Below are positions 16,304 through 24,941 of a stretch of DNA of 64,000 nucleotides, piece by piece. The stretch is from positions 248,001 to 312,000 of the forward strand of contig NZ_BAABLD010000005.1 in NCBI RefSeq assembly GCF_039544165.1. The letters run 5' to 3'. The notes under the pieces were generated by a model, which had not been told where the DNA came from, did not search any database, and was given only the letters and a program-made list of their open reading frames with translations. Source of the stretch: Viridibacterium curvum. GTDB taxonomy: Bacteria > Pseudomonadota > Gammaproteobacteria > Burkholderiales > Rhodocyclaceae. Position 1 is the first letter of the stretch. Each line of letters begins with the position of its first letter. Position numbers and translations under genes: made by a program.

Positions 16304-17155
16304 TCACAGTGTCATCAGCGTCTGACGCCCCCACCAGGACTCCTGTGGCGCAAGTACGATCGGTGTTTCGACGACGGCGCCTTCGACGCAGAGCATGCGC
16401 CGGAAGCCGTTGTCTGGCAGGTCCTGCAGTTGCTTGCTGCGTTCGACCCAGGGGTTCCAGACCACAGTGTCTGGCAGATTCTCGCTGTAGATGGCCAAGG
16501 CACGGTGCTGCTCACGGAGCAGCAGTGCGTTCTTCGTGCCGTGGTAGATGCGGTCGACTTCCTGATCGATCATGAAGCTGGTGCCGCTTTCGCGGAAGCG
16601 TTTTTTGGTCAGCGAGTCGGAGCACTCCTGCCCGCGCAAGCCTTCCAGCATGCATTCCTCGACCTCTTTGACTGCGAGATAGGTATGCAGGGCTGCAGTG
16701 AAGCTGAACGACTCATCGCCGTCGTTGAGCACGTCCATTTCCATGTCCAGGCGATCGCCGGAAACACTGATGGCCAGTTCCAGAACGAATTTTCCTTGCC
16801 ACTGCGCCAAAGTTGCGTCGCTGTAACGCAGGCGCAGATTGGCCATCGCGTAGTCCTCACCAACACGCGCGTCGACGAGCTCCCATTTGCTCTTGCGTGC
16901 AAAGCCGTGTGAAGGCAGGGGACCGTTGCTGGCGAACTGCGGAAAGCAGATCGGTACGCCGCCGCGCACGGCTGTGCCTTCCTTGAACACGGCGTCGGGT
17001 GAGAGGTACAGACGGTCAGGGCCGCCGCGGGGCTTCCACGACACCACATGCGCGCCGTGGTCGAGCACGATGGCTTCACTGCCATCTGGTGCGCGCAGGC
17101 GCGTGGCAGGCATGCCGTGGAAGTCGATGCGTTCTGCAAGATTGGGAGTTGTCAT
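16304..17155 (-). CDS. D-hexose-6-phosphate mutarotase (YeaD family)
   Basis: A 283-residue aldose-epimerase-fold protein. The features are GGVPICFPQF, a HGFAR-type catalytic His region (SHGFARKSKWEL), HTYL near the middle and VVWNPW near the C-terminus. These match the YeaD/YMR099C group, which equilibrates alpha and beta anomers of glucose-6-phosphate. It is convergent with metZ across a shared terminator and is a single gene. It could act on another phosphosugar. Confidence 0.85.
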   Translation of the reverse strand: MTTPNLAERIDFHGMPATRLRAPDGSEAIVLDHGAHVVSWKPRGGPDRLYLSPDAVFKEGTAVRGGVPICFPQFASNGPLPSHGFARKSKWELVDARVGEDYAMANLRLRYSDATLAQWQGKFVLELAISVSGDRLDMEMDVLNDGDESFSFTAALHTYLAVKEVEECMLEGLRGQECSDSLTKKRFRESGTSFMIDQEVDRIYHGTKNALLLREQHRALAIYSENLPDTVVWNPWVERSKQLQDLPDNGFRRMLCVEGAVVETPIVLAPQESWWGRQTLMTL

Positions 17156-17194
17156 GAGATGGCAAAAAGCGTTGATGCGCGGGATGCGAAGAGA

Positions 17195-17764
17195 TTACCG
17201 CGTCCTGCACTCGGCATGGCGGAAACAGTCGGTCGGGTGATCGTTGACCATGCCGACTGCCTGCATGAAGGCGTAGCAGATGGTGGAACCCACGAACTTG
17301 AAGCCGCGTTTCTGCAGGTCTTTCGACATGGCGTCGGAGACCGGTGTGCGAGCCGGAACTTCAGCAAGGCTGGGCCAGCTGTTCTGAATGCTCTGACCGT
17401 CGACGAACTGCCACAGGTACTTGTCGAAGCTACCGAACTCAGCCTGCACGGCAAGCACGGCACGTGCATTGCCCAATGTGGACTGGATCTTTTGCAGATT
17501 GCGGACGAGACCTTCGTTGGTCATGAGCCGCGCGACATCCTTATCGGTCATGCCGGCGACACGTTCGGGGTTGAAGCCGTAGAAGGCGGCGCGATAGTTC
17601 TCGCGTTTGCGCAGCACGGTGATCCACGACAGTCCGGCCTGTGCGCCCTCCAGCGTGATGAGCTCGAAGAGCTTGCGATCGTCGTGTACCGGTACGCCCC
17701 ATTCGTCGTCGTGGTACTTCACGTAGAGCGGGTCATTGCCAGCCCAGGCGCAACGCGTCGTCAT
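17195..17764 (-). CDS. tag: DNA-3-methyladenine glycosylase I
   Basis: A 189-residue base-excision repair enzyme removing 3-methyladenine. The family start MTTRCAWAG, the zinc ligands (Cys5, His18 and the C-terminal HPTDC) and the TLEGAQAGLSW segment with the base-recognition Glu are present. I place the start at 17764, where ATGA overlaps the stop of the upstream ABM gene; the longer frame adds 46 residues with no homology-like content. It is co-directional and coupled with the ABM gene. Confidence 0.95.
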   Translation of the reverse strand: MTTRCAWAGNDPLYVKYHDDEWGVPVHDDRKLFELITLEGAQAGLSWITVLRKRENYRAAFYGFNPERVAGMTDKDVARLMTNEGLVRNLQKIQSTLGNARAVLAVQAEFGSFDKYLWQFVDGQSIQNSWPSLAEVPARTPVSDAMSKDLQKRGFKFVGSTICYAFMQAVGMVNDHPTDCFRHAECRTR

Positions 17765-18069
17765 GTTCCGTCCGCCAGTTCGTTGATGACGTCGAGCACG
17801 CGTACCTCCGGTAGCCCCTTCATTTTGCCGAACAGTGGCGCAATGGATTTGAGCAGTGGCGCGGACTGGATCCACGCCGCGTGGGCCTCCGCTGAGACCC
17901 ACACTTCAATGGTGTTGAAATAGCGCGGCCCGCCGCTGGCAGCATAGACATCGCAACGCACGCAGCCTTCTGCCATGCGGGTCATGTTTGCCATTTCGGC
18001 GAGCTGGGAGCGGACGGCGTCGACGTGCTGTGGCAGGGCCTCGGCCAGGGTGATGACGTGTATCGGCAT
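17761..18069 (-). CDS. Antibiotic biosynthesis monooxygenase (ABM/YgiN-like) domain protein
   Basis: A 102-residue ferredoxin-like ABM domain: a strand with VITLAEALPQHVDAVRSQLAEM, then EGCVRCDVYAA and FNTIEVWVSAEAHAAW. Such small dimeric proteins include quinol monooxygenases and heme oxygenases; the substrate here is unknown. Its stop overlaps the tag start, and it begins 4 bases after the end of the Pat gene, so the three probably form one operon. Confidence 0.8.
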   Translation of the reverse strand: MPIHVITLAEALPQHVDAVRSQLAEMANMTRMAEGCVRCDVYAASGGPRYFNTIEVWVSAEAHAAWIQSAPLLKSIAPLFGKMKGLPEVRVLDVINELADGT

Positions 18070-18072
18070 GAA

Positions 18073-20799
18073 TCAGTTGGATGGCGGAAAAACAGGACGC
18101 AAGGCGTCAGGACGAGGAGCAGTGAGGTCGAGTGTACCGTGCCTGAGCGTGTGATCGTCAGGGTCGAGCGTCAAGACGAAGCCAAGCCGCTGCGCAAAGC
18201 GCAGCATGCGGTCATTGCTGGCCAGAAAAACGCCCTTCATTGTCTGCAAACCGCTCGCGCGTGCAGTGTCGATCAGGCTGTCCATCAGGAAACGCCCGAC
18301 GCCGCTGCCTTGCCAGGCATCGGCTACGACGATGGCGAACTCACAGCTGCTGCCATCAGGATTCGTGGCGTAGCGGCTGATGCCGATCTGCACCGGCGCG
18401 TCATCCTGCTCTATGAGTGCGATAAGCGCGATCTCGCGGTCATAGTCGATCTGCGTGAGCTTGGCGAGCAGGCTGGGTGGTAGCTCGCGCAGTGCGCTCA
18501 TGAAGCGGAAGTAGCGCGTCTCGGGCGAGAGCTTGCGCACGAAGTCCTGCTCCAGTTCGGCGTCTTCCGGCTTGAGGGCGCGCAGCAGTACTGGCGTGCC
18601 GTCGCGCAACTGCCAGTGCTGGGTCAGGGTGGCGGGGTAGGGGTGAATCGCCATGTGATCGTATGGCTTGGCACGCGGCGGAATGCTGCCGACTTCCATG
18701 CGCGCATGCCATACGATGGCTTCGTGTTCATCGACGAGCAGCGGGTTGATCTCGATCTCGCGTACCCAGGGCAGCTCGCAGACGAGCTCCGAGATGTGTA
18801 GGAGGATGTCCTCGACATCGTCGATGCGCGCTGCGGGCATGTTGTTGTGGGTACCCAGCAGGGTTGCAGCGCGCGTGCCGCGGATGAGGTCTTGCGCAAG
18901 GAAGCGGTTGAGCGGTGGCAGGGCCACGGCACGGTCGGCCCACCAGTCGGGGTCGGTACTGCGTTCGCCGAAGCCGATCACCGGGCCGAACACCGGGTCG
19001 CGCCAGACGCGGATCATCAGGGCGCGCGTCGATTCGTACTCGCGCATTGCTTCGACACAGATCCCCTCCTTGCTGGAGCCGGGCATGCGGGCATCAAGTT
19101 CGGCGCGCAGCTCTTCGAATGCCAGGTGTGCTGCAACGGTGCTGGCAATATTGCGACGGGTGAGCAGGGCTCGGCGGGCCGCCGGCAAGGCCACATTGGG
19201 GCGCAGTGTGACGGGAAAGCCGATGTCTTGCGCCAGCGAGGCAGCTTCTTCTGCCGTGTTGGCGAGAAAGCTGGGCGGCACTGCGACATGGAAGGCGGAC
19301 AGCACGGCCATGGCTTCCTGCCGCAGGAGCGTGGTACGACGGCGGGCCAGTGCGTTGTCGATGATGAAGCGCGCAGCCTGGGTCAGCGGCAGACGTTCGT
19401 CGACGAGTGGAGCGGGGGCCTGCGTCAGCAGGGTCTGGTTGCGGTAGTAGGCCGAGAGGTGCGAGAAGAGCTCGACCGCTACCTCGGGCGTACGCAGTGA
19501 AGGGATGCCGGCCTCGCGAAACATCTCGCGCGCCTGGCGAGTCTGGTCTTCGCCCAGCCAGCAAGTGAGGATGGGCTTTTCGGTCGTCTTGTGCAGTTCA
19601 ATGACGCGACCTGCGACTTCATTGGGGCGAGTCATGGCCTGCGGAGTCAGCAGGCATAACACGCCGTCCACGCCATCGTCATCAAGCAGCGCGGCCAGCG
19701 CATTCGCGTAGCGCTCGGGGTCCGAGTCGCCGACCAGATCGATGGGGTTATCGAGCGACCAGTGTGGCGGCAGGATGCGATCCAGCCGCGTCAGCGTACG
19801 GGTGGACAGCTGTGCCAGCGGAATGCCCAGGTCACCGGCGCGGTCTGCTGCCATCACACCGGGGCCGCCCCCGTTGGTGATGATGGCGAGCCGGTTACCG
19901 CGCGGGCGGAAGTGGGCGAACAGCGCTTTCGTGGCGGCGTAGAGCTGGCTCAGGTTATAGATTCGGATGACGCCAGCACGGCGCAGGGCAGCGTCGAACA
20001 CGGCATCGTCACCTACCACCGCGCGAGTGTGTTGTTGGGCGGCGCGCAGGGCCTGCGGATGACGCCCGACCTTGAGGATCATGATGGGCTTGGCTCGTGC
20101 CGCGGCGCGGATGGCGGAGAGGAAGCGCCGTGCGTTACGTATGCCTTCGATGTAGAGCAGGATGCTCTCAGTGCGGTAGTCCCACACCATGTAATCGAGG
20201 ATCTCGCCGAAATCCAGATCGCTGGATGCGCCGAGCGAGACCACATTGGAGAATCCGACCTGGTTGGGACGTGCGTAATCGAGAATGGCCGCACAGAGGG
20301 CACCCGATTGCGAGATGAAACCAATCGAGCCGGGCAGTGCTTGTGCCTGCGCAAAGGTGGCATTGAGGCCGATCTGCGGTCGTGCGACGCCGAGGCTGTT
20401 GGGTCCGAGCAGGCGCATGCCGTACTGGCGTGCCGTACGCACGACTTCCATCTCCAGTCGCGCGCCGTCCGCGCCACTCTCACCGAAGCCCGCGGACAGG
20501 ACAGTTGCTGTGCGTACGCCGGCTTTGCCGCATTGCTCGATGATGGCGGGCGTCGTGGCGGCCGGAGTGGCAATGATGGCCAGATCGACCTTGAAGCCGA
20601 CATCCCCGATGCGTCGCACGCAGGGAACGCCCTGCACGGTTTTGTATTTTGGATTGACAGCAATGAGCTTGCCGCGGAACTGCCCGGCCAGCATGTTGCG
20701 CATCAGTACCTGACCGAGCGCTCCCTCCCGCTCGGTGGCGCCGATGATTGCCACGCTGGAAGGCTCGAAAAGCGCGGAGAGGTAGTGCTTCTCATCCAT
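18073..20799 (-). CDS. Protein lysine acetyltransferase, Pat/YfiQ type (acyl-CoA synthetase-like plus GNAT)
   Basis: A 908-residue protein. It has an N-terminal CoA-binding Rossmann domain (SSVAIIGATEREGALGQVL), succinyl-CoA-ligase-like domains (QSGALCAAIL, NGGGPGVMAAD), an ATP-grasp-like region (about 470–690) and a C-terminal GNAT domain with the acetyl-CoA loop (QGSGVGRFLMDSL). This is the layout of E. coli Pka/YfiQ and Salmonella Pat, which acetylate and inactivate acetyl-CoA synthetase and other enzymes; in the family the ligase part is usually catalytically silent. It heads the operon with the ABM gene and tag. A CobB deacetylase is not seen in the window. Confidence 0.88.
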   Translation of the reverse strand: MDEKHYLSALFEPSSVAIIGATEREGALGQVLMRNMLAGQFRGKLIAVNPKYKTVQGVPCVRRIGDVGFKVDLAIIATPAATTPAIIEQCGKAGVRTATVLSAGFGESGADGARLEMEVVRTARQYGMRLLGPNSLGVARPQIGLNATFAQAQALPGSIGFISQSGALCAAILDYARPNQVGFSNVVSLGASSDLDFGEILDYMVWDYRTESILLYIEGIRNARRFLSAIRAAARAKPIMILKVGRHPQALRAAQQHTRAVVGDDAVFDAALRRAGVIRIYNLSQLYAATKALFAHFRPRGNRLAIITNGGGPGVMAADRAGDLGIPLAQLSTRTLTRLDRILPPHWSLDNPIDLVGDSDPERYANALAALLDDDGVDGVLCLLTPQAMTRPNEVAGRVIELHKTTEKPILTCWLGEDQTRQAREMFREAGIPSLRTPEVAVELFSHLSAYYRNQTLLTQAPAPLVDERLPLTQAARFIIDNALARRRTTLLRQEAMAVLSAFHVAVPPSFLANTAEEAASLAQDIGFPVTLRPNVALPAARRALLTRRNIASTVAAHLAFEELRAELDARMPGSSKEGICVEAMREYESTRALMIRVWRDPVFGPVIGFGERSTDPDWWADRAVALPPLNRFLAQDLIRGTRAATLLGTHNNMPAARIDDVEDILLHISELVCELPWVREIEINPLLVDEHEAIVWHARMEVGSIPPRAKPYDHMAIHPYPATLTQHWQLRDGTPVLLRALKPEDAELEQDFVRKLSPETRYFRFMSALRELPPSLLAKLTQIDYDREIALIALIEQDDAPVQIGISRYATNPDGSSCEFAIVVADAWQGSGVGRFLMDSLIDTARASGLQTMKGVFLASNDRMLRFAQRLGFVLTLDPDDHTLRHGTLDLTAPRPDALRPVFPPSN

Positions 20800-21297
20800 G
20801 ACAAGGCCTGCCGTGGTACTCGCACAGCGAGTACGAAAAAGTCTGTGGCTTAGACGGAAGTTGCAGGGTTGGTGTCATGCAAGCTGTTGATTTGAATACA
20901 TGCTCACGCAAGTCTCGCCTCTTGCTGTTGATGGGTATCAAACCCGCCATCCCACAAACATCGCCTTCATCGCGAAGAAGCTTACCCCCAGACTGATGGC
21001 TTTCGTATCAGGCAAGGTCTCGGCATTGCTCCGATGCAGCTGGGGCGGTGGTGCATCAGAGCTGATTGATGCGCGATGTCATGATGGTTCAGATAATGCC
21101 GGGCTTGATCGAGAAGGTCATCTACGCGATCAGTTCTTCAAGCCTGACGGGGAATGTGGGTCATCGCACGCTCGTGCCGGATCAGCGTATTTGCCGGACT
21201 GGTTCGCTGACCCCGATTCGCGTGGGCGTCCGCACCGGGCCCGGGGGGCGCATTGTCTTGAAGCCAACGCAATCCGCCGCATGAAATTGAGCGCGCC
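20800..21297. other. Intergenic region between pat and ppsR
   Basis: About 500 bases lie between the pat start and the ppsR end. A perfect inverted repeat, GTACTCGC and GCGAGTAC (20816–20823 and 20827–20834), sits 17 bases before pat and could be an operator or mRNA hairpin. A weak ORF (21069–21284) is listed separately. I see no RNA gene or mobile element here. Confidence 0.5.
21069..21284 (+). CDS. Possible small hypothetical protein
   Basis: A 71-residue ORF ending 13 bases before the ppsR stop, convergent with it. Its codon third positions look GC-rich like real genes, and the C-terminal half is basic (RVGVRTGPGGRIVLKP). I recognise no domain. No convincing Shine-Dalgarno precedes ATG 21069 or the nearby ATGs. 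Another frame covers the same stretch, so this may be non-coding. Confidence 0.25.
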   Translation: MRDVMMVQIMPGLIEKVIYAISSSSLTGNVGHRTLVPDQRICRTGSLTPIRVGVRTGPGGRIVLKPTQSAA

Positions 21298-22128
21298 TTA
21301 GTACACCGGCTTGCCGAAGCGGATTTCCTGCAGGATCTTGGCGGAAATTTCTTCGATGGACCGTGCAGTGGAGTCGATGAAGGGGATGCCTTCACGCTGC
21401 ATCATCTTCTTGGCCGACTCCAGTTCGGCGCGGCAATTTTCGATGGATGCGTATTTGCTGTTGGGGCGCCGTTCCTGACGGATCTGCGACAGCCGTTCCG
21501 GCGTGATGGTGAGACCGAAGAGCTTGTTGCGGTGGCGCTGGATCTCTCCGGGCAACTTGTTGCGCTCGAAGTCTTCGGGGATCAACGGGTAGTTGGCAGC
21601 CTTCACGCCATACTGCATGGCGAGGTACAGGCTGGTCGGCGTTTTTCCTGAACGCGATACGCCGACGAGAATGACGTTCGACTGCTCAAGATTCTTGTCG
21701 CTGACGCCATCGTCATGTGCGAGCGTGAAGTTGATGGCTTCGATACGACGCTTGTAGTCCTCGCTTTCGGCAATGCCGTGGAAGCGTCCGACCGCGTGTG
21801 TGGACTTCACTCCGAGCTCTTGTTCGAGGGGCGCGATGAAGGTGCCGAACAGGTCGATGAAGTGCGCGTTGCACTCGTGCAGCGCAGCAATCGTGTCGGT
21901 TTGCACCAGCGTGCTGAAAACCAGCGGACGGGTGCCGTCACGTTTTTCGGCTTCGCGGATGTTGCGAGCGCAGTCGAGCGCCTTGTCCAGCGAATCGATG
22001 AAAGGCGCACGCACCTGACGGAACTCGCAGTCCGGAAACTGCGCCAGCAGGCTGTGTCCGAGCGTTTCGGCAGTAATGCCCGTGCCGTCGGAGACGAAGA
22101 AAACGGTGCGGCGGGGTTGGCTGCTCAT
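21298..22128 (-). CDS. ppsR: PEP synthase regulatory kinase/pyrophosphorylase
   Basis: A 276-residue DUF299 protein that inactivates PEP synthase by ADP-dependent threonine phosphorylation and reactivates it by Pi-dependent dephosphorylation. The P-loop GVSRSGKT is at about 156–163, and the N-terminal FFVSDGTGITAE is typical. I place the start at 22128, with GAGGG 7 bases upstream, rather than the frame start at 22152. It is divergent from ppsA, its known target, so pair-wise control is expected. Confidence 0.95.
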   Translation of the reverse strand: MSSQPRRTVFFVSDGTGITAETLGHSLLAQFPDCEFRQVRAPFIDSLDKALDCARNIREAEKRDGTRPLVFSTLVQTDTIAALHECNAHFIDLFGTFIAPLEQELGVKSTHAVGRFHGIAESEDYKRRIEAINFTLAHDDGVSDKNLEQSNVILVGVSRSGKTPTSLYLAMQYGVKAANYPLIPEDFERNKLPGEIQRHRNKLFGLTITPERLSQIRQERRPNSKYASIENCRAELESAKKMMQREGIPFIDSTARSIEEISAKILQEIRFGKPVY

Positions 22129-22245
22129 CGTGATGCCCTCGTATATACCCATTATCTTCGTGCCGCGTGATGCCCATCACAACGGTTGGGGTAAGCTCTG
22201 ATGCGGCGCACAAAATCGCGTCGATAGAATGCTGCCCAAAGCTGC

Positions 22246-22273
22246 TTGACGCAAGTGTTTGCGTCAATAGATC
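22246..22273 (+). promoter_or_regulatory. ppsA promoter overlapped by a 9-bp inverted repeat
   Basis: TTGACGCAA (22246–22254) and TTGCGTCAA (22259–22267) form a perfect inverted repeat with a 4-base spacer. The left arm contains a TTGACG −35, and TAGATC at 22268–22273 gives a −10 after 16 bases. A repressor bound to the repeat would block the promoter. The regulator is unknown. Transcription would start about 25 bases before ppsA. Confidence 0.5.
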
Positions 22274-22303
22274 ACATTCTCTCTTCCTCATAGAGGTGCC
22301 CCG

Positions 22304-24673
22304 ATGAGTGCGTACGTCATCCCGTTCGAATCCCTGCGCATGACGGATGTTGAGGAGGTGGGAGGCAAGAATGCCTCGCTCGGCGAGATGATCAGCCAGC
22401 TTGCCGCTGCGGGTGTGCGAGTGCCGGGTGGTTTTGCGACGACGGCATTTGCGTACCGCGAGTTTCTTGCCACCGATGGTCTTGCAGCGCGTATTCATGC
22501 GGCGCTCGAAACGCTGAACATCGATGACGTAGAGGCACTTGCAAGGACAGGCGCGCAGATCCGTCAGTGGATCATGGAAACGCCCCTGCCGGCGAAGCTC
22601 GAAGCCGACATCAAGACGCACTACGAACGCCTGGTGGCGGAGGGTGAGGGCAGCTTTGCCGTGCGTTCCTCTGCAACGGCAGAAGATCTACCGGACGCGT
22701 CGTTTGCGGGTCAGCAGGAAACCTTTCTCAATATCTCTGGTTACGAAAACATCCTGCACGCGATGCGTGAAGTGTTTGCCTCGCTGTACAACGACCGCGC
22801 GATTTCCTATCGCGAGCACAAGGGCTTCCGTCATGCCGAGGTCGCGCTGTCAGCTGGCGTGCAGCGCATGGTGCGATCGGACCTTGGCGCGGCCGGCGTG
22901 ATGTTTACGCTGGATACCGAATCGGGCTTCAAGGACGTCGTGTTCATCACCTCGTCCTATGGACTCGGTGAAACAGTGGTGCAGGGCGCAGTGAACCCGG
23001 ACGAGTTTTACGTGCACAAGCCCATGCTGGATGCGGGCAACCCGGCTGTGATCCGTCGCAGCCTGGGCTCCAAGATGATCAAGATGGTCTTTGCCGACAA
23101 GCGCGAAGCGGGCAAGTCGACCCTTGTGCAGGACGTTGCCGAGGCGGATCGCAACCGTTTTTCTCTGACCGACAAGGAAGTGCTGGAACTGGGCCGCTAC
23201 GCCCGCATCATCGAGAAGCACTATGAGCGTCCGATGGACATCGAGTGGGGCAAGGACGGCAACGACGGCAAGCTCTACATCCTGCAGGCGCGTCCGGAGA
23301 CCGTGCAGTCGCAGGCCTCGACGCTGGTCATGGAAAAGTATCGCCTCAAGCATCATGGTCGTGTGCTGGTCTCGGGTCGTGCAATCGGCCAGAAGATCGG
23401 ACAAGGCGCCGTACGCATCATCAAGGACGCCTCCGAGATGGGGCGCGTGCAGGAAGGGGATGTGCTGGTTGCCGACATGACGGACCCAAACTGGGAGCCG
23501 GTCATGAAGCGCGCTTCGGCGATCGTCACCAATCGTGGCGGGCGGACTTGCCACGCGGCAATCATTGCGCGCGAACTCGGTGTTCCGGCCATCGTGGGAT
23601 GTGGTGATGCGACCGAAGTGCTGGAAGAAGGGGAGAGCGTCACCGTCTCTTGTGCCGAAGGCGATACGGGACACGTCTACCGCGGCCGTCTCGAATACGA
23701 AGTCATCACGACCGACATGGGCCAGATGCCCGACATCCCGGTCAAGATCATGATGAACGTGGGCAACCCTGAGCTCGCCTTCGAGTTCTCGCAGATTCCC
23801 AATGGCGGTGTCGGGCTCGCGCGGCTTGAGTTCGTCATCAACAACATGATTGGCATTCACCCCAAGGCGATTCTTGAGGTGAACCAGGCCACCGCAAGTC
23901 TGCGAGAAGAGATCGAGAGGCGGTCGCGTGGTTACGCGACGCCACGTCAGTTCTTCATCGAGCGTCTCGCCGAGGGCGTGGCGACCATTGCGGCGGCGTT
24001 CTGGCCCAAACCGGTGATCGTGCGCCTGTCGGACTTCAAGTCCAACGAATACCGCAAACTTTTGGGCGGCGACATCTACGAGCCGGAGGAAGAAAACCCC
24101 ATGCTGGGTTTCCGTGGCGCTTCGCGTTACATCGCCCACAGCTTCCGCGACTGCTTCGAGCTGGAGTGCCTGGCGATGAAGCAGGTCCGCAATGTGATGG
24201 GGCTGACCAACGTGCAGCTGATGGTGCCCTTCGTGCGCAACCTCGAAGAGGCGCGGGGTGTCGTCGATCTGCTGGCCGACCATGGCCTGCGGCGCGGCGA
24301 GAACGATCTAAAACTGGTGATGATGTGCGAGATTCCCTCCAACGCCTTGCTGGCCGATAAATTTCTCGAATGTTTTGATGGCTTCTCGATAGGCTCCAAC
24401 GATCTGACCCAGCTCACGCTCGGGCTGGATCGCGACTCTGGTCTCGTTGCCCATGCTTTCGATGAGCGCGACCCCGCAGTCAAACAACTTCTTTCCATGG
24501 CGATCGGTTCGGCGAACAAGCTCGGGAAATATGTCGGCATCTGCGGCCAAGGTCCGTCAGATCACGCCGATTTCGCCGAATGGCTGATGGACGAAGGCAT
24601 CCAGACGATTTCCCTCAACCCCGACACGGTGGTTGATACCTGGCTCAAGCTGGCAGCCCACGCATCGGGCTGA
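22304..24673 (+). CDS. ppsA: Phosphoenolpyruvate synthase
   Basis: A 789-residue enzyme that converts pyruvate and ATP to PEP for gluconeogenesis. The order is: N-terminal ATP-binding domain (EEVGGKNASLGEM; SSATAEDLPDASFAGQQ); swivelling domain with phospho-His H417 in GGRTCHAAIIARELGVP; and C-terminal PEP/pyruvate barrel (EIPSNALLADKF, GSNDLTQLTLG, GICGQGPSD). GAGGTG lies 6 bases before ATG 22304. It is divergent from its regulator ppsR. Confidence 0.98.
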   Translation: MSAYVIPFESLRMTDVEEVGGKNASLGEMISQLAAAGVRVPGGFATTAFAYREFLATDGLAARIHAALETLNIDDVEALARTGAQIRQWIMETPLPAKLEADIKTHYERLVAEGEGSFAVRSSATAEDLPDASFAGQQETFLNISGYENILHAMREVFASLYNDRAISYREHKGFRHAEVALSAGVQRMVRSDLGAAGVMFTLDTESGFKDVVFITSSYGLGETVVQGAVNPDEFYVHKPMLDAGNPAVIRRSLGSKMIKMVFADKREAGKSTLVQDVAEADRNRFSLTDKEVLELGRYARIIEKHYERPMDIEWGKDGNDGKLYILQARPETVQSQASTLVMEKYRLKHHGRVLVSGRAIGQKIGQGAVRIIKDASEMGRVQEGDVLVADMTDPNWEPVMKRASAIVTNRGGRTCHAAIIARELGVPAIVGCGDATEVLEEGESVTVSCAEGDTGHVYRGRLEYEVITTDMGQMPDIPVKIMMNVGNPELAFEFSQIPNGGVGLARLEFVINNMIGIHPKAILEVNQATASLREEIERRSRGYATPRQFFIERLAEGVATIAAAFWPKPVIVRLSDFKSNEYRKLLGGDIYEPEEENPMLGFRGASRYIAHSFRDCFELECLAMKQVRNVMGLTNVQLMVPFVRNLEEARGVVDLLADHGLRRGENDLKLVMMCEIPSNALLADKFLECFDGFSIGSNDLTQLTLGLDRDSGLVAHAFDERDPAVKQLLSMAIGSANKLGKYVGICGQGPSDHADFAEWLMDEGIQTISLNPDTVVDTWLKLAAHASG

Positions 24674-24706
24674 CGAGCGGCAACGAAGCCCTTCTTGTAG
24701 CCCTCA

Positions 24707-24787
24707 GGGGCGTTTGTGCCCCGCATGTCGGACCGCGGAATACGCCCCGGACTTACCCTGATATACCTGCGCTGCCCGTTCGGGCAG
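24707..24787 (+). terminator. Two hairpins after ppsA
   Basis: GGGGC/GCCCC (24707–24711 with 24718–24722) and CTGCCCG/CGGGCAG (24772–24778 with 24781–24787) follow the ppsA stop. Neither has a T-run, so they are only plausible end-of-transcript or pausing structures. Confidence 0.35.
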
Positions 24788-24808
24788 TCATGCTAGACTT
24801 GCCGCCCA

Positions 24809-24883
24809 AGCTGGATCGGCTGGTCGGTAGCACGACGACGCAAGCCGCGACTTTCGGTCGCGGGCCCAGCTAAACGACTAGCC
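24809..24883 (+). ncRNA. Candidate pseudoknotted leader RNA before the M23 peptidase gene
   Basis: AGCTGG (24809–24814) pairs with CCAGCT (24866–24871). GGCTGGTCG (24818–24826) pairs with CGACTAGCC (24875–24883; 9 pairs, one G·U). The two helices interleave as an H-type pseudoknot with a 3-base first loop and an AAA last loop. A stable hairpin, CCGCGAC/GTCGCGG (24845–24851 with 24857–24863), sits in the middle loop. A −10-like TAGACT at 24794–24799 would start RNA at about 24806, right at its edge, though no good −35 is visible. I do not recognise a known riboswitch class. Chance pairing in GC-rich DNA is possible. Confidence 0.4.
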
Positions 24884-24941
24884 CCGCAAATGAGATGCCT
24901 TGGTCACAGGGCGTTGGGGCGCGATAAACGAGGAGGAGCGT

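Noticed and set aside
20900..21301. 133-residue ORF in the pat–ppsR gap
   Set aside because: No ribosome binding site, no domain, and irregular composition; the alternative 71-residue frame over the same bases is slightly more protein-like and is listed with low confidence.
22322..22340. tRNA T-loop-like GTTCGAATCC
   Set aside because: It lies in ppsA coding sequence (Pro-Phe-Glu-Ser-Leu) with no cloverleaf around it.
22850..24283. 477-residue minus-strand ORF in ppsA
   Set aside because: Antisense shadow of ppsA, rich in His, Val, Asp and Arg with no recognisable fold.
24818..24870. c-di-GMP-I (GEMM) riboswitch in the M23 leader
   Set aside because: GGTAGC and GACGCAAGCC-like strings occur, but in the wrong order and without the GEMM helices.
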